DNA of 37,733 nt from Actinomycetes bacterium (GTDB taxonomy: Bacteria; Actinomycetota; Acidimicrobiia; Acidimicrobiales; Bog-793). The stretch covers positions 1-37,733 of the forward strand of contig JAKACA010000014.1 of the NCBI GenBank assembly GCA_021796455.1, in the 5' to 3' direction. The position numbers were made by a program, and so were the translations under genes. This document shows positions 7,108 to 14,913 of this stretch, one piece after another. Numbering within the stretch: position 1 is the first letter of the stretch; the number at the start of each line of letters is the position of its first letter. The notes under the pieces are model-generated. The model was not told the DNA's origin. It saw only the letters and a program-made list of their open reading frames with translations, and ran no database searches.

Positions 7108-7611
7108 ATGGCTGGTGCAGGCAGCGAAATCAGAGGGGAGGCGCCGTCGGGGATCGTTGTAGGCGTCGATGGCTCAGACTCGGCCAAGGCCGCGCTGGCA
7201 TGGGCCGTCCGGCAGGCTCTACTGACTGGAGCCAGCCTGCAGGTGGTGATCAGCTGGGAGATTCCGACAACCTACGGCTGGGTCACGCCCCTGCCCGAGG
7301 ACCTTGACTTCGAGGCGGATGCGCGAAGGATCGTCACCGCGACTGTGGCGGAGGTGGTCGGCTCAGAGGAGCCCGGGAATCTGGACCTGACGCTGAGCAT
7401 CGTAGAGGGTCACCCTGCGGCCGTCCTGCTTCGCGAGTCGCAGCAGGCTGCTCTTGTCGTCGTCGGCTCAAGGGGTCATGGGTCGTTTTCGGGCATGCTT
7501 CTCGGCTCGGTGGGGCTGCACCTCGCTACTCACGCTCATTGTCCGGTGGTCATAGTTCGCGACGGAGAAGAGCTGCTCGCACGGCAGGAGGAATCCGACT
7601 TTCGGCCCTAG
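7108..7611 (+). CDS. Universal stress protein (UspA family), ATP-binding type
   Basis: A 167-residue single-domain Usp. The N-terminal strand and Asp (IVVGVDGSDSAKAAL) and the C-terminal nucleotide loop VGSRGHGSFSGMLLGSVGLH fit the G-2x-G-9x-G-S pattern of ATP-binding Usps. It ends with the expected CPVVIV strand. The 14-residue N-terminal extension precedes the fold. ATG 7108 has AGGAG 7 nt upstream. It is followed by the hsp20 gene on the same strand after 69 bp, and a second usp lies beyond. In mycobacteria several Usps belong to the dormancy regulon; here it is divergent from a dehydrogenase in a similar cluster. Confidence 0.92.
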   Translation: MAGAGSEIRGEAPSGIVVGVDGSDSAKAALAWAVRQALLTGASLQVVISWEIPTTYGWVTPLPEDLDFEADARRIVTATVAEVVGSEEPGNLDLTLSIVEGHPAAVLLRESQQAALVVVGSRGHGSFSGMLLGSVGLHLATHAHCPVVIVRDGEELLARQEESDFRP

Positions 7612-7680
7612 CGCGTGGGCTCCCCGAGGCGCATGCTGATCTCAGATGGCGGACGGACCGCCACCGAAAGGAGGTCAGCT

Positions 7681-8103
7681 ATGACGCTCACGAAGCATGA
7701 AAGATTCTCCTTGGACTTTCGTCCCGAGCGTCTGCGTAGGCTGCTCGACTTCGACGTGGATCTCGGTGAAGCCTTCAGGATCGAGGAACTGCAAGACGGT
7801 GGCGATTTCGTCGTCCGGGCGGAGCTTCCGGGAATAGACCCCGACAAGGATTTAGAGGTCACCCTCGCAGACCACGTGCTGCGCGTTGTGGCTCACCGCA
7901 CTGAGCGCTCCGAAGCCAAGGGCAAGGAGGGTTACCGGTCCGAGTTCCGCTATGGCGAGCTGATGCGTGAGCTGCCGCTCCCCCTCGGCAGCAACGAGCC
8001 CGGCGTGAGCGCAGCATACAAGGATGGGATCCTCGAGATCCGCGTGCCGGTCTCGCAGGAGACGAAACCCCCGGTGACCCGTGTGCCGGTGACCGCCTCC
8101 TGA
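7681..8103 (+). CDS. Hsp20/alpha-crystallin small heat-shock protein
   Basis: A 140-residue ATP-independent holdase. A short N-terminal arm (MTLTKHERFSLDF) precedes the alpha-crystallin domain (about residues 33-135): IEELQDGGDFVVRAELPGID begins it, followed by strands with LRVVAHRTE and YKDGILEIRVPV, the conserved 'A-x-x-(D/N)-G-x-L' sheet end. The length is close to mycobacterial HspX (Acr), which sits next to acg and is induced by DosR in hypoxia. I chose ATG 7681 because AAAGGAGG is 7 nt upstream; an upstream in-frame codon at 7615 has none. A TGGCGG/CCGCCA repeat at 7647-7663 lies in the leader. No CIRCE or HAIR element is seen. Confidence 0.93.
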   Translation: MTLTKHERFSLDFRPERLRRLLDFDVDLGEAFRIEELQDGGDFVVRAELPGIDPDKDLEVTLADHVLRVVAHRTERSEAKGKEGYRSEFRYGELMRELPLPLGSNEPGVSAAYKDGILEIRVPVSQETKPPVTRVPVTAS

Positions 8104-8120
8104 GCAAGTGCACGGTTGAT

Positions 8121-8154
8121 GCCCGTTCGCTTCTTCAGCGAGGGGCGAACGGGC
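8121..8154 (+). terminator. 10-bp hairpin after hsp20
   Basis: GCCCGTTCGC (8121-8130) and GCGAACGGGC (8145-8154) are perfect reverse complements with a 14-nt loop, 17 bp after the hsp20 stop. There is no U-tract. It could terminate or attenuate read-through into the downstream usp. Confidence 0.55.
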
Positions 8155-8215
8155 TCGCGGCGGACGATTATGCACAGCAAAGGCGGGCCATGTCGGAGCC
8201 AGAAGGAGGAGAGAG

Positions 8216-8641
8216 ATGTTCGAAAAGCTGATCGTTGCCGTGGACAGCTCGCCCGCGTCCGACCGCGCAGTCGCAAGGGCGAGCGATCTAGCCAGGATCT
8301 CGGGCGGCACCGTGCAGCTCTTGCATGTGGTGGAGCATGTGAGCGCTCCGGCGGGGCGTTTCGCCGGCGGTTTCGATCTGGAGGATACCGGAGAGGGTGA
8401 ACAGCTCCTCGCCAGGGAGATCGCGGTGCTGAGGAGCTCCGGGGTGCCGGTGAGTGCAAAGGTCGTGCGCGCTCGCGTCGGGCATGTCGCGCAAGCCATC
8501 GCGGAAGCCGCGCGGTCCGAGGAGGCGGACCTGATCGTGATGGGGAGTCGGGGCCGGTCGGAGATAGCCGCCCTCATGCTCGGAAGCTCGGCCTTCAAGT
8601 TGCTTCATATCTCCAACCGCCCGGTGCTCATCGTTCCCTGA
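8216..8641 (+). CDS. Universal stress protein (UspA family)
   Basis: A 141-residue Usp. It starts MFEKLIVAVDSSPASDRAVA, the strand, Asp and helix of the fold, and contains VMGSRGRSEIAALMLGSSAF, the nucleotide-binding loop (G-2x-G-9x-G-S), ending PVLIVP. ATG 8216 follows GAAGGAGGAGAGAG, a strong ribosome site. It is distinct from the Usp at 7108: shorter, without the N-terminal extension. It is separated from hsp20 by a hairpin, so it may be a partly independent unit of the stress cluster. Confidence 0.92.
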   Translation: MFEKLIVAVDSSPASDRAVARASDLARISGGTVQLLHVVEHVSAPAGRFAGGFDLEDTGEGEQLLAREIAVLRSSGVPVSAKVVRARVGHVAQAIAEAARSEEADLIVMGSRGRSEIAALMLGSSAFKLLHISNRPVLIVP

Positions 8642-8970
8642 GCCACCTTCGCTCCGCGGTCCTCCAGCAGAGCGAGGTCATCGCTTGGCTGAAGACGCCG
8701 TATAGGCCCGCGCTCCTACGCTTGGGCGTGCACTATCATCTTGCATGCGGGGCGCCGAGCAGACCGGGCTTGTGCGGTTCCCGGCGGTGGGCATGGGTGG
8801 TGGGTCGTCTGGGCCACCTTCGTTAGCGGTTCCAGTCGCGAGGTGACGCACTGTCTCACAGCGAACGACTTGATGGTGCTCGTGCGGCAGTCGCAAGCGA
8901 TCTGCCTGGCCGACGTACGCTCCGGGCGAAAGTCCTGGCAAGATCCAAAGTGCGAGAGGAGGCAGGCGAC
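8642..8970. other. 329-bp intergenic region upstream of the L,D-transpeptidase
   Basis: No credible ORF. I looked for a c-di-AMP (ydaO) riboswitch, which often precedes actinobacterial cell-wall enzymes, and did not recognise its conserved blocks. AGAGGAGG at 8955-8962 is the ribosome site of the next gene. A promoter cannot be assigned with confidence. Confidence 0.35.
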
Positions 8971-10686
8971 GTGACCGAGAGGGCGCATCTACGCGGCGAG
9001 AAGCGGGACGCCCGGTGGAAAAGGGCACTCCTGGTCCTGGCCGGCGGTGCCGCTTTCGTTGGCGTCGGCCTGGTGGTTATTGCCCTAACGGACCGACCCG
9101 GAGTCAGCCTGCGCCCCTCTAACGGAGCTCTCGCGGCTGTGAGCGAGCAGGGCATCGGTGTTCATCTTGCGGGCATCGAGGCGGTCCTTGCAGGTCGGAG
9201 GGTTCGGCTGGAGGACCGCAGCGGGCTGCTCTATCCAGCCGTCGCGCTGCCGGCAGGAGCCAGTGTCGAGGTCGAGGCCACCGCAGTGGCTCCCAGCTGG
9301 AGCGAATGGCTGACCGGTGGCGCGGCGCGTGCCGAGACGACGGTGACGACACCGGTCACCGTGCTGACCGCTTCCGTCGTGCGGGTCCGTCCCGGCACAC
9401 GTGGCGACGTGAGCTTCAGCCGCCCCGTCACAGAGGTGGTTTGGCAGGACGGTCGTGTCCATCACACCTTGAAGCTCCCGATCCCCTCCACCGTCGTGAC
9501 TGTGGGTTCTGCAGTAGCGGCCGGGACGGTTGATCATGTCACTGTTGCCGCCACTCCGGAGCCATGGGTCCGACTCTCGACCCCGGTGAGGATCACGTAC
9601 TTCGGCGGCCGCAGGACGATGGCCTTGGTCTCTCCGCGGCCCGGATACGCGAGGCTTCGGCCCAGCACGGCAATCACCCTCGCCTTGTCCAAACCGGTTG
9701 CAACGGTCTTCGGCGCGGCGCGCCCGGTTCTCAACCCGCCTACGCCGGGCAAGTGGAGGGAGCCGAACGCCTACACCCTCGTCTTCGACCCCGCGGGTCC
9801 GGGAGCCTGGCCAGGTGAGTCACTGACGGTCAAGCTGCCGAGCCCTGTCGTCGTGGCAGGGTCGGCGCAGGGGCGTCCCACGAGCACGCTTAGCTACACG
9901 ATGGGCCAGGGATCAGTGTTGCGCCTGCAGCAGGTGCTTGCGCAGCTCGGCTACCTGCCGCTTCAGTGGCAGTCGAACGGCGCAGGCCCCGCACCAGCCG
10001 TTCCGGCTGGAGCGGCGGATCGCGTCACCACCGCGGCCGTCGTTTCCACCAAGGCGACGCGCAGACAGAGCGCTCTTGAAGCTCAGGCGCAGCTGGACTA
10101 CTCGCCGCCTGCCGGTAGCTTCACGTGGCGCTGGAAGATGCCTGCCCAGCTGACCTCTCTGTGGGGGGCCGGCGCATATACGGTCGTGACCGAGGGCGCT
10201 CTCATGACTTTCGAGCAAGTCGAGGGACTGGACCCTGTCGGTCTGTCGAACCCCTTGCTGTGGTCGTACCTCGCCACCGCCGAGGTGCAGCACGCGCGCG
10301 ATCCGTACGGCTATGCCTATATCGACGTCACTCAGAGCCTTCCCGAGCAGCTGCGCCTCTGGTACAACGGCAGGATCATCATCACGACCGCGGTAAACAC
10401 CGGCATCCCGCAGTCGCCGACGGCGGACGGGACTTTCCCGGTGTACCTGCGGTACCAGTTCCAGTACATGAAGGGCTTCAACCCGAACGGTACCTACTAT
10501 GACGATCCAGTCTCCTGGATTGCCTACTTCAACGGCGGCGATGCGGTCCACGGCTTTCTTCGCGCTAGCTACGGTTTCCCGCAAAGCCTCGGCTGCGTCG
10601 AGTTGCCGGTGGCCGGTACCAATCCTGTCTCGGAGCAGGTCTGGGGCTACGACCATATTGGCACTCTCGTGACGGTTCAGAGCTGA
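8971..10686 (+). CDS. L,D-transpeptidase (YkuD), membrane-anchored
   Basis: A 571-residue cell-wall enzyme that makes 3-3 peptidoglycan crosslinks or attaches proteins to peptidoglycan. Layout: cytoplasmic basic tail, one membrane helix (about 19-41, LLVLAGGAAFVGVGLVVIAL), a long extracytoplasmic beta-rich region with Ig-like segments, a short repeat that could bind peptidoglycan (LRLQQVLAQLGYLPLQW), and a C-terminal YkuD domain. The catalytic signature is HGFLRASYGFPQSLGCVELP, with His527, Ser and nucleophile Cys542. I chose GTG 8971, 8 nt after AGAGGAGG; GTG 8950 upstream overlaps that site. The neighbour downstream is convergent. The envelope theme matches the DPA genes further on. Confidence 0.92.
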   Translation: MTERAHLRGEKRDARWKRALLVLAGGAAFVGVGLVVIALTDRPGVSLRPSNGALAAVSEQGIGVHLAGIEAVLAGRRVRLEDRSGLLYPAVALPAGASVEVEATAVAPSWSEWLTGGAARAETTVTTPVTVLTASVVRVRPGTRGDVSFSRPVTEVVWQDGRVHHTLKLPIPSTVVTVGSAVAAGTVDHVTVAATPEPWVRLSTPVRITYFGGRRTMALVSPRPGYARLRPSTAITLALSKPVATVFGAARPVLNPPTPGKWREPNAYTLVFDPAGPGAWPGESLTVKLPSPVVVAGSAQGRPTSTLSYTMGQGSVLRLQQVLAQLGYLPLQWQSNGAGPAPAVPAGAADRVTTAAVVSTKATRRQSALEAQAQLDYSPPAGSFTWRWKMPAQLTSLWGAGAYTVVTEGALMTFEQVEGLDPVGLSNPLLWSYLATAEVQHARDPYGYAYIDVTQSLPEQLRLWYNGRIIITTAVNTGIPQSPTADGTFPVYLRYQFQYMKGFNPNGTYYDDPVSWIAYFNGGDAVHGFLRASYGFPQSLGCVELPVAGTNPVSEQVWGYDHIGTLVTVQS

Positions 10687-10688
10687 TC

Positions 10689-10712
10689 GCCGCTTCCGGC
10701 TGAGTCAGCGGC
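10689..10712. terminator. Hairpin in the 42-bp gap between convergent genes
   Basis: GCCGCT (10689-10694) and AGCGGC (10707-10712) form a 6-bp stem; the loop holds a second small palindrome, and GCTGAGTCAGC (10699-10709) is self-complementary. The position between convergent stops suggests a bidirectional terminator. Confidence 0.4.
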
Positions 10713-10728
10713 AGCGCTCGTGCCCTCC

Positions 10729-12150
10729 TCAGCAAGCCTCCAGTCGCACGATGGCGTCCACGCCGCCTGACTCGGAGACATCTAGCCAGGCGGTGCCTCC
10801 AGAGACGCGGACGAGCTGGGCAACTATCGCCAAGCCGAGCCCGCTCCCCTCGTGGTGAGCGCCTTCGGGCCTCCAGAAGCGATCGAAAGCTCTGGTTCGA
10901 TCCGAAGAAGTCATTCCCGGCCCGCTGTCGATCACGTGGATCTCTACCTGCCCGCCTATACGGCTGGCCCCGAGCTGGACTGAGCCTCCCGCGGGCGTGG
11001 CATCGAGCGCGTTGGCGAGGAGGTTGTCCAGCACCTGTTCGATATGGCCTGCACAGGCAAGGGCGCGAAGCGCGCTCACGCTGCCCGCCGCAGCCATCGC
11101 TTTGCAGCTGAGGGTCACGTGTCGCTCCTCGGCGAGGGCACTCCAGGCATCTGCCCGCTCCCGGAGGGCAGCAGAGACGTCGATCTCCTCTCTCGTCGGC
11201 CTGGTCCCATCAGTACGCGCGAGCGCCAGCAACCCGTCTACGACGCGAGACAGTCGGTCGGCCTCCGCTATCGCAGGTGCCAGCTCCGTTCTCTGCGTGC
11301 TGTCAAGGGTGTCCTCCAGGTTCTCGAGACGGAGTCGAAGGGCCGTCATGGGAGTTCGGAGCTGGTGGGACGCGTCAGCCACAAAGGCCCGCTGGGCATG
11401 CAGCAGCTCCTCGAGGCGCTCCGCCATCTCGTTGATGGTGTCAGCCAGTGCTCTAAGTTCCGACGGTCCGCGATTGACGGGCGCGCGCTCGGACAGGCTG
11501 CCTGCACCAAATGCGGCGACCGCGGCCTCGATCCCGCCGAGGTGACGCGTGAGAGATCGCGCGAACATGGTGCCCGCTGCGGTCGCGACAGCAAGTATGA
11601 CGGCGCCGAAGATCGCCAGTCTGATCCACTCACTGGCGATGTGCCTATGCAGTGGTGCGGCAGGCTCGGCTACGAGCAAGACTGTCGTGAATGCCCCCAC
11701 CGCCGGGTGGGTGGCGGCGCCCGGTGTCGCCGGGCTCGCTGGCGCTACCGGCAACGCCGCGTACAAGAGGTCGTCGTCTGGATCCCGGGATCCCTCCTCC
11801 CCAGACTCCCGCCCCGCCTCGGCCGAGCGAAGAATCGCGCGGGTCGGCGGTTCGGCCATCTCCTCAGCTGCGCCGGCACCGGCCGACATTTCGAGCTTGC
11901 CGTTCGACACGACGACAACGATGGCGTTCTCGGCACGCGCGAACCTGGCGATGATCTTCATGGCTACGGCCATCTCGCCGCGACCGAGCGATGCTCCGAC
12001 GAGTACCCCGAGAGACGCGCTGTCGTTTTGCAGCTCAGAGAGAGCGATCGTCCGGGCGTTGTGTGAGAGGCTGAAACCGAGTGGCACCTCCAAGAGGAGC
12101 ACCACGGCCAGGGTGAACAGGAAGAAACCCCCGATCAACCGCCGTCTCAC
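10729..12150 (-). CDS. Membrane sensor histidine kinase (HAMP-HisKA-HATPase)
   Basis: A 473-residue classical kinase. Membrane helix 1 (about 5-27), an extracytoplasmic sensor region of about 145 residues rich in Ala/Pro/Gly, helix 2 (about 175-197), a HAMP linker (197-250), an H-box VADASHQLRTPMTALRLRLE with phospho-acceptor His262, then HATPase motifs: N-box DNLLANALDAT, G1 DSGPGM, G2 EGSGLGLAIVAQLV. GTG 12150 is 7 bp downstream of the response-regulator stop, so the two genes form one operon with the regulator first. Signal unknown; the sensor region has no recognised domain. The pair is divergent from the ferric-reductase/FMN/ApbE genes, which suggests it controls them in response to an envelope or redox signal. 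Confidence 0.92.
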   Translation of the reverse strand: MRRRLIGGFFLFTLAVVLLLEVPLGFSLSHNARTIALSELQNDSASLGVLVGASLGRGEMAVAMKIIARFARAENAIVVVVSNGKLEMSAGAGAAEEMAEPPTRAILRSAEAGRESGEEGSRDPDDDLLYAALPVAPASPATPGAATHPAVGAFTTVLLVAEPAAPLHRHIASEWIRLAIFGAVILAVATAAGTMFARSLTRHLGGIEAAVAAFGAGSLSERAPVNRGPSELRALADTINEMAERLEELLHAQRAFVADASHQLRTPMTALRLRLENLEDTLDSTQRTELAPAIAEADRLSRVVDGLLALARTDGTRPTREEIDVSAALRERADAWSALAEERHVTLSCKAMAAAGSVSALRALACAGHIEQVLDNLLANALDATPAGGSVQLGASRIGGQVEIHVIDSGPGMTSSDRTRAFDRFWRPEGAHHEGSGLGLAIVAQLVRVSGGTAWLDVSESGGVDAIVRLEAC

Positions 12151-12157
12151 GGGCTTC

Positions 12158-12823
12158 TCACTGCGAGATACCGAGGCGGAACCCTACCCCCCGACTTGTC
12201 TCGATCCAGTCGGGATGACCCAGCTTCTTGCGGAGAGAGGCGATGTGGACATCCACGGTCTTCGAGGTCCCGTACCAGTGGGGATCCCATACCTCGGCGA
12301 GGATGTCCCTTCGCGTGACCATCGCGCCAGGATCGACAGCCAGCAGCGCGAGGAGGTCGAACTCCTTCGGCGTCAGGGCGATCTCGTCGCCTGCCAGGTA
12401 GACCCTGTGGGTGCGACGGTCGATCTCGAGCTCCCCGATCCGCTGCGGCCCGCTTCCGGTGGTCGCGGCCGCCGCCGCGCTCCGCCGGTTGACCGCTCTG
12501 ATGCGCGCTGCCAGCTCCCGGAACCCGAATGGCTTGACCACGTAGTCGTCGGCCCCGATTTCGAGGCCGGTCACGCGGTCGATCTCGTCGTCGCGAGCTG
12601 TGACGATGATGATCGGTACAGACGAGCGCGCGCGGAGCTGCCGGCACAGCTCGAATCCGTGGCCGTCCGGGAGTCCCAGATCGAGCAGGAGGAGATCTGC
12701 CGGTGGGGCAGCCAGAGCAGCTGCCGCCGTGCTCACCCTGGCCACCTCGAACCCCTCGCGGCGCAGACCCAGCCCGAGAGGTTCGGCGATGGCATCGTCA
12801 TCCTCGATCACGAGAATCTTCAC
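12158..12823 (-). CDS. OmpR/PhoB-type response regulator
   Basis: A 221-residue two-domain regulator. The receiver domain begins VKILVIEDDDA and has the phospho-acceptor in LLLLDLGLPDGHG (Asp48), the Thr of VTARDD and the Lys of VVKPF. The C-terminal winged helix shows EIALTPKEFDLLALLAVDPG and KTVDVHIASLRKKLG, the OmpR/PhoB DNA-recognition helix. I chose GTG 12823; an open frame extends far upstream but overlaps the divergent gene and has no domain content. It is followed by its kinase after 7 bp. It probably binds the direct repeat in the divergent promoter region (12909-12937). Confidence 0.94.
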   Translation of the reverse strand: MKILVIEDDDAIAEPLGLGLRREGFEVARVSTAAAALAAPPADLLLLDLGLPDGHGFELCRQLRARSSVPIIIVTARDDEIDRVTGLEIGADDYVVKPFGFRELAARIRAVNRRSAAAAATTGSGPQRIGELEIDRRTHRVYLAGDEIALTPKEFDLLALLAVDPGAMVTRRDILAEVWDPHWYGTSKTVDVHIASLRKKLGHPDWIETSRGVGFRLGISQ

Positions 12824-12908
12824 CTGTTGCCCACCATTTTCGATTGACGTGCTCAGATCTGATGGCACCAGCGGAGAGTCTCTCGTGCTGGGAGGCCGTG
12901 CACCCGCG

Positions 12909-12960
12909 CTTGGGTGAATCTTTACCACCCCTTGGGTCCCCGATGGAGGCAAGATACCTA
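12909..12960 (+). promoter_or_regulatory. Candidate promoter with OmpR-type direct repeats
   Basis: CTTGGGT occurs at 12909-12915 and again at 12931-12937, exactly 22 bp apart, two helical turns. The second copy contains TTGGGT (12932-12937), which with TACCTA (12955-12960) and a 17-nt spacer makes a plausible -35/-10 promoter for the ferric-reductase-like gene starting at 12989. Direct repeats in register overlapping a -35 box are typical of OmpR-family activation. This is sequence-pattern inference only. Confidence 0.45.
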
Positions 12961-12988
12961 ACGTCGGTATCGTGAAGGCCGTCCGACC

Positions 12989-14380
12989 ATGACATCTGTA
13001 ACCTTCGACCCCGTCGGCTCCTCGCGACGCACCGGGGGCAGGCACCGAAAGCCGGCATCGAAACCGGGACCGGTGCCACGGCCCTGGGTGCTCGAGGTTG
13101 CTGTAATAGTACTCGCCGTCGGGTTCGGAGCGACGCTCGGGCTCTCGATCACGGCCGAGAGCTGGACCCAGCTGCAGGCGCCCGGCGGTGTGGCGATGTT
13201 CCTCGGCAGTGCCACTGGGCTCGCTGGGACGTACCTTGCGCTCGTGATGGTCCTCCTCGTGTCTCGCGTCCCAGCAGTTGAGCGTGTGCTCGGCCAAGAC
13301 GGCCTCTTGCGCTGGCACCGCCGGCTTGCCCCCTGGCCGATCTCGCTCATAGCCGCCCACGTCGTGCTCCTTACGATTGCCTACGCCCAGGCGGCACGCA
13401 CAGGCGTATTGCGCGAGTTCGGCACTCTTTTGCAGAGCTTTCCCGACGTGCTCGAGGCGACCGTCGGTTTTGCCCTCATGGTTGCGGTGGCCATCGTGTC
13501 GATTCACGCGATTCGCCGGCGGATACGCCGGGAGCGCTGGTGGGCTTTCCACCTTCTCATGTACCTGGCACTCGCGCTGGCTTTCGCACATGTGATCGTG
13601 CTCGGGCCCTCTTTTGTCGGCCACCCGCTCGCCCGCGTACTCTGGTCGCTTCTCTGGCTTGCCACTGCAGGGCTCGTGATCGCCTACCGCTTCGGACTTC
13701 CCGTTGTCCGATCACTTCGGCACCGCCTCGAGGTCGTCGAAGTACGAGAGGAAGGCCCAGGAGTCGTGTCTGTGATCTGCAAGGGTCGCAGGCTCGACGC
13801 TCTACCGGTGTCAGGGGGCCAGTTCCTCGAGTGGCGCTTCCTGACCCGCTCCATGTGGTGGCAGGCGCACCCGTTCTCCCTGTCAGCGCGGCCCAGCCCT
13901 CCGTACTTGCGGCTCACCGTAAAGGGCATCGGCGACTTCTCCTCGGCAATCGCCCGCCTGAAGCCCGGCACCAAGGTGGCTATCGAGGGGCCCTACGGGG
14001 CTTTCACGAGTCATGCCCGGCGGAACCAGAAGGTCGCCCTGATCGCCGGCGGCATCGGCGTCACCGCCGTGCGATCCCTCCTGGAGGATCTCCCGCGCGG
14101 ATCGGATCCCATCGTCATACTTCGAGCCTCGACGAGCGAGGACCTGGTCCTGTCGGGCGAAGTCGCTGAGCTCGTCAGGCATCGCAAGGGTCGTGTCCAT
14201 GAGCTCGTCGGCTCCCGTTCCCTTGTCGGGTTCGAGCGGCTGGCCGAGCTGCTGCCCGACATAAAGCAAAGAGACGTCTATGTGGCAGGTCCCGAGGAGT
14301 TCGTCAATCGGGTAGTGGCAACCGTGTCTCGACTCGGAGTGGCGAAAGACGCAGTTCACTACGAGATCTTCGCGCTCTAG
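12989..14380 (+). CDS. Ferric-reductase-like transmembrane flavocytochrome b
   Basis: A 463-residue membrane protein that would pass electrons from NAD(P)H through FAD and two haems across the membrane. The N-terminal half has six predicted helices. Two helices carry His pairs at the spacing of this superfamily: WHRRLAPWPISLIAAH (14 apart) and FHLLMYLALALAFAH (13 apart). The C-terminal half is a ferredoxin-reductase module, with an FAD-binding HPFSLSARP and GEGPYG-like EGPYGAF, and a nucleotide-binding LIAGGIGVTAVRSLL, ending DVYVAGPEEFV and YEIFAL. ATG 12989 follows a weak AAGG. It is first in a three-gene run with an FMN-binding protein and ApbE, so the likely acceptor is that exported flavoprotein. 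Confidence 0.9.
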   Translation: MTSVTFDPVGSSRRTGGRHRKPASKPGPVPRPWVLEVAVIVLAVGFGATLGLSITAESWTQLQAPGGVAMFLGSATGLAGTYLALVMVLLVSRVPAVERVLGQDGLLRWHRRLAPWPISLIAAHVVLLTIAYAQAARTGVLREFGTLLQSFPDVLEATVGFALMVAVAIVSIHAIRRRIRRERWWAFHLLMYLALALAFAHVIVLGPSFVGHPLARVLWSLLWLATAGLVIAYRFGLPVVRSLRHRLEVVEVREEGPGVVSVICKGRRLDALPVSGGQFLEWRFLTRSMWWQAHPFSLSARPSPPYLRLTVKGIGDFSSAIARLKPGTKVAIEGPYGAFTSHARRNQKVALIAGGIGVTAVRSLLEDLPRGSDPIVILRASTSEDLVLSGEVAELVRHRKGRVHELVGSRSLVGFERLAELLPDIKQRDVYVAGPEEFVNRVVATVSRLGVAKDAVHYEIFAL

Positions 14381-14447
14381 TGGATCACGCGCCGCCCTCG
14401 CCCACGTTCCTCGGGCTGCCTGCTCGCCACTGTTCAGGAGGCCTGTC

Positions 14448-14900
14448 TTGAAGAGAACACCCGTCGTCGTCACCTCGATCGCCGCGGGTCTCGCCGCGGT
14501 GGTGCTCTTGAAGCCGGCGCGAGCATCGGTTCCACTTTCCAGCGTGCCGGCCGGTACGTCTGCGCCGCCGCCGACGACTCCAGGCGGGCATCAGGCGCCG
14601 TCCACGACGGCTCCGCCAGGTGCCGTCCTCAGCGCAACAGGTACGAGCGAGCAGTACGGCTATGGCGTCCTTGCTGTCAAGGTGAGCGTAAAGGGGCGGC
14701 GGATCCTTGACGTGTCCGTCGCGACCCTCCAGACGGCCGAGTCATACTCGCAGCAGATCGCACAGCAGGTGATCCCTATGCTGAGAAGCGAGGTGCTGTC
14801 AGCGCAGAGCGCGCGGGTGAGCATCATCACCGGAGCGACCTACACATGCGAGGCGTATCTCTACTCACTCCAGTCGGCGCTCAATCGCCTTCACCTGTAG
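14448..14900 (+). CDS. Exported FMN-binding-domain protein, predicted covalent flavoprotein
   Basis: A 150-residue protein. TTG 14448 is a convincing start: AGGAGG ends 6 nt upstream. A signal peptide or anchor (residues 1-27, VVVTSIAAGLAAVVLL) is followed by a Pro/Thr/Gly-rich linker (about 28-62) and a small FMN-binding domain that includes YGYGVLAVKVSVKGRRI and SIITGATYTCEAY. The TGAT tetrad (residues 128-131) matches the (S/T)GAT site where ApbE attaches FMN to the Thr, as in NqrC/RnfG; Thr131 is the predicted site. It lies 67 bp after the ferric-reductase-like gene and 13 bp before apbE. Likely role: electron carrier outside the membrane. Confidence 0.9.
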   Translation: MKRTPVVVTSIAAGLAAVVLLKPARASVPLSSVPAGTSAPPPTTPGGHQAPSTTAPPGAVLSATGTSEQYGYGVLAVKVSVKGRRILDVSVATLQTAESYSQQIAQQVIPMLRSEVLSAQSARVSIITGATYTCEAYLYSLQSALNRLHL

Positions 14901-14913
14901 GGCCGTTTGCCAG

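Noticed and set aside
8642-8970. c-di-AMP riboswitch upstream of the L,D-transpeptidase
   Set aside because: The conserved sequence blocks of the ydaO class were not recognisable by eye.
11549-12847. 432-codon plus-strand open frame antisense to the kinase and response regulator
   Set aside because: Composition follows from the codon bias of the real minus-strand genes; no domain, no ribosome site, and both opposing genes have full motif sets.
12824-13624. Upstream in-frame extension of the response regulator
   Set aside because: Overlaps the divergent ferric-reductase-like gene and has no domain content; the receiver domain begins at GTG 12823.
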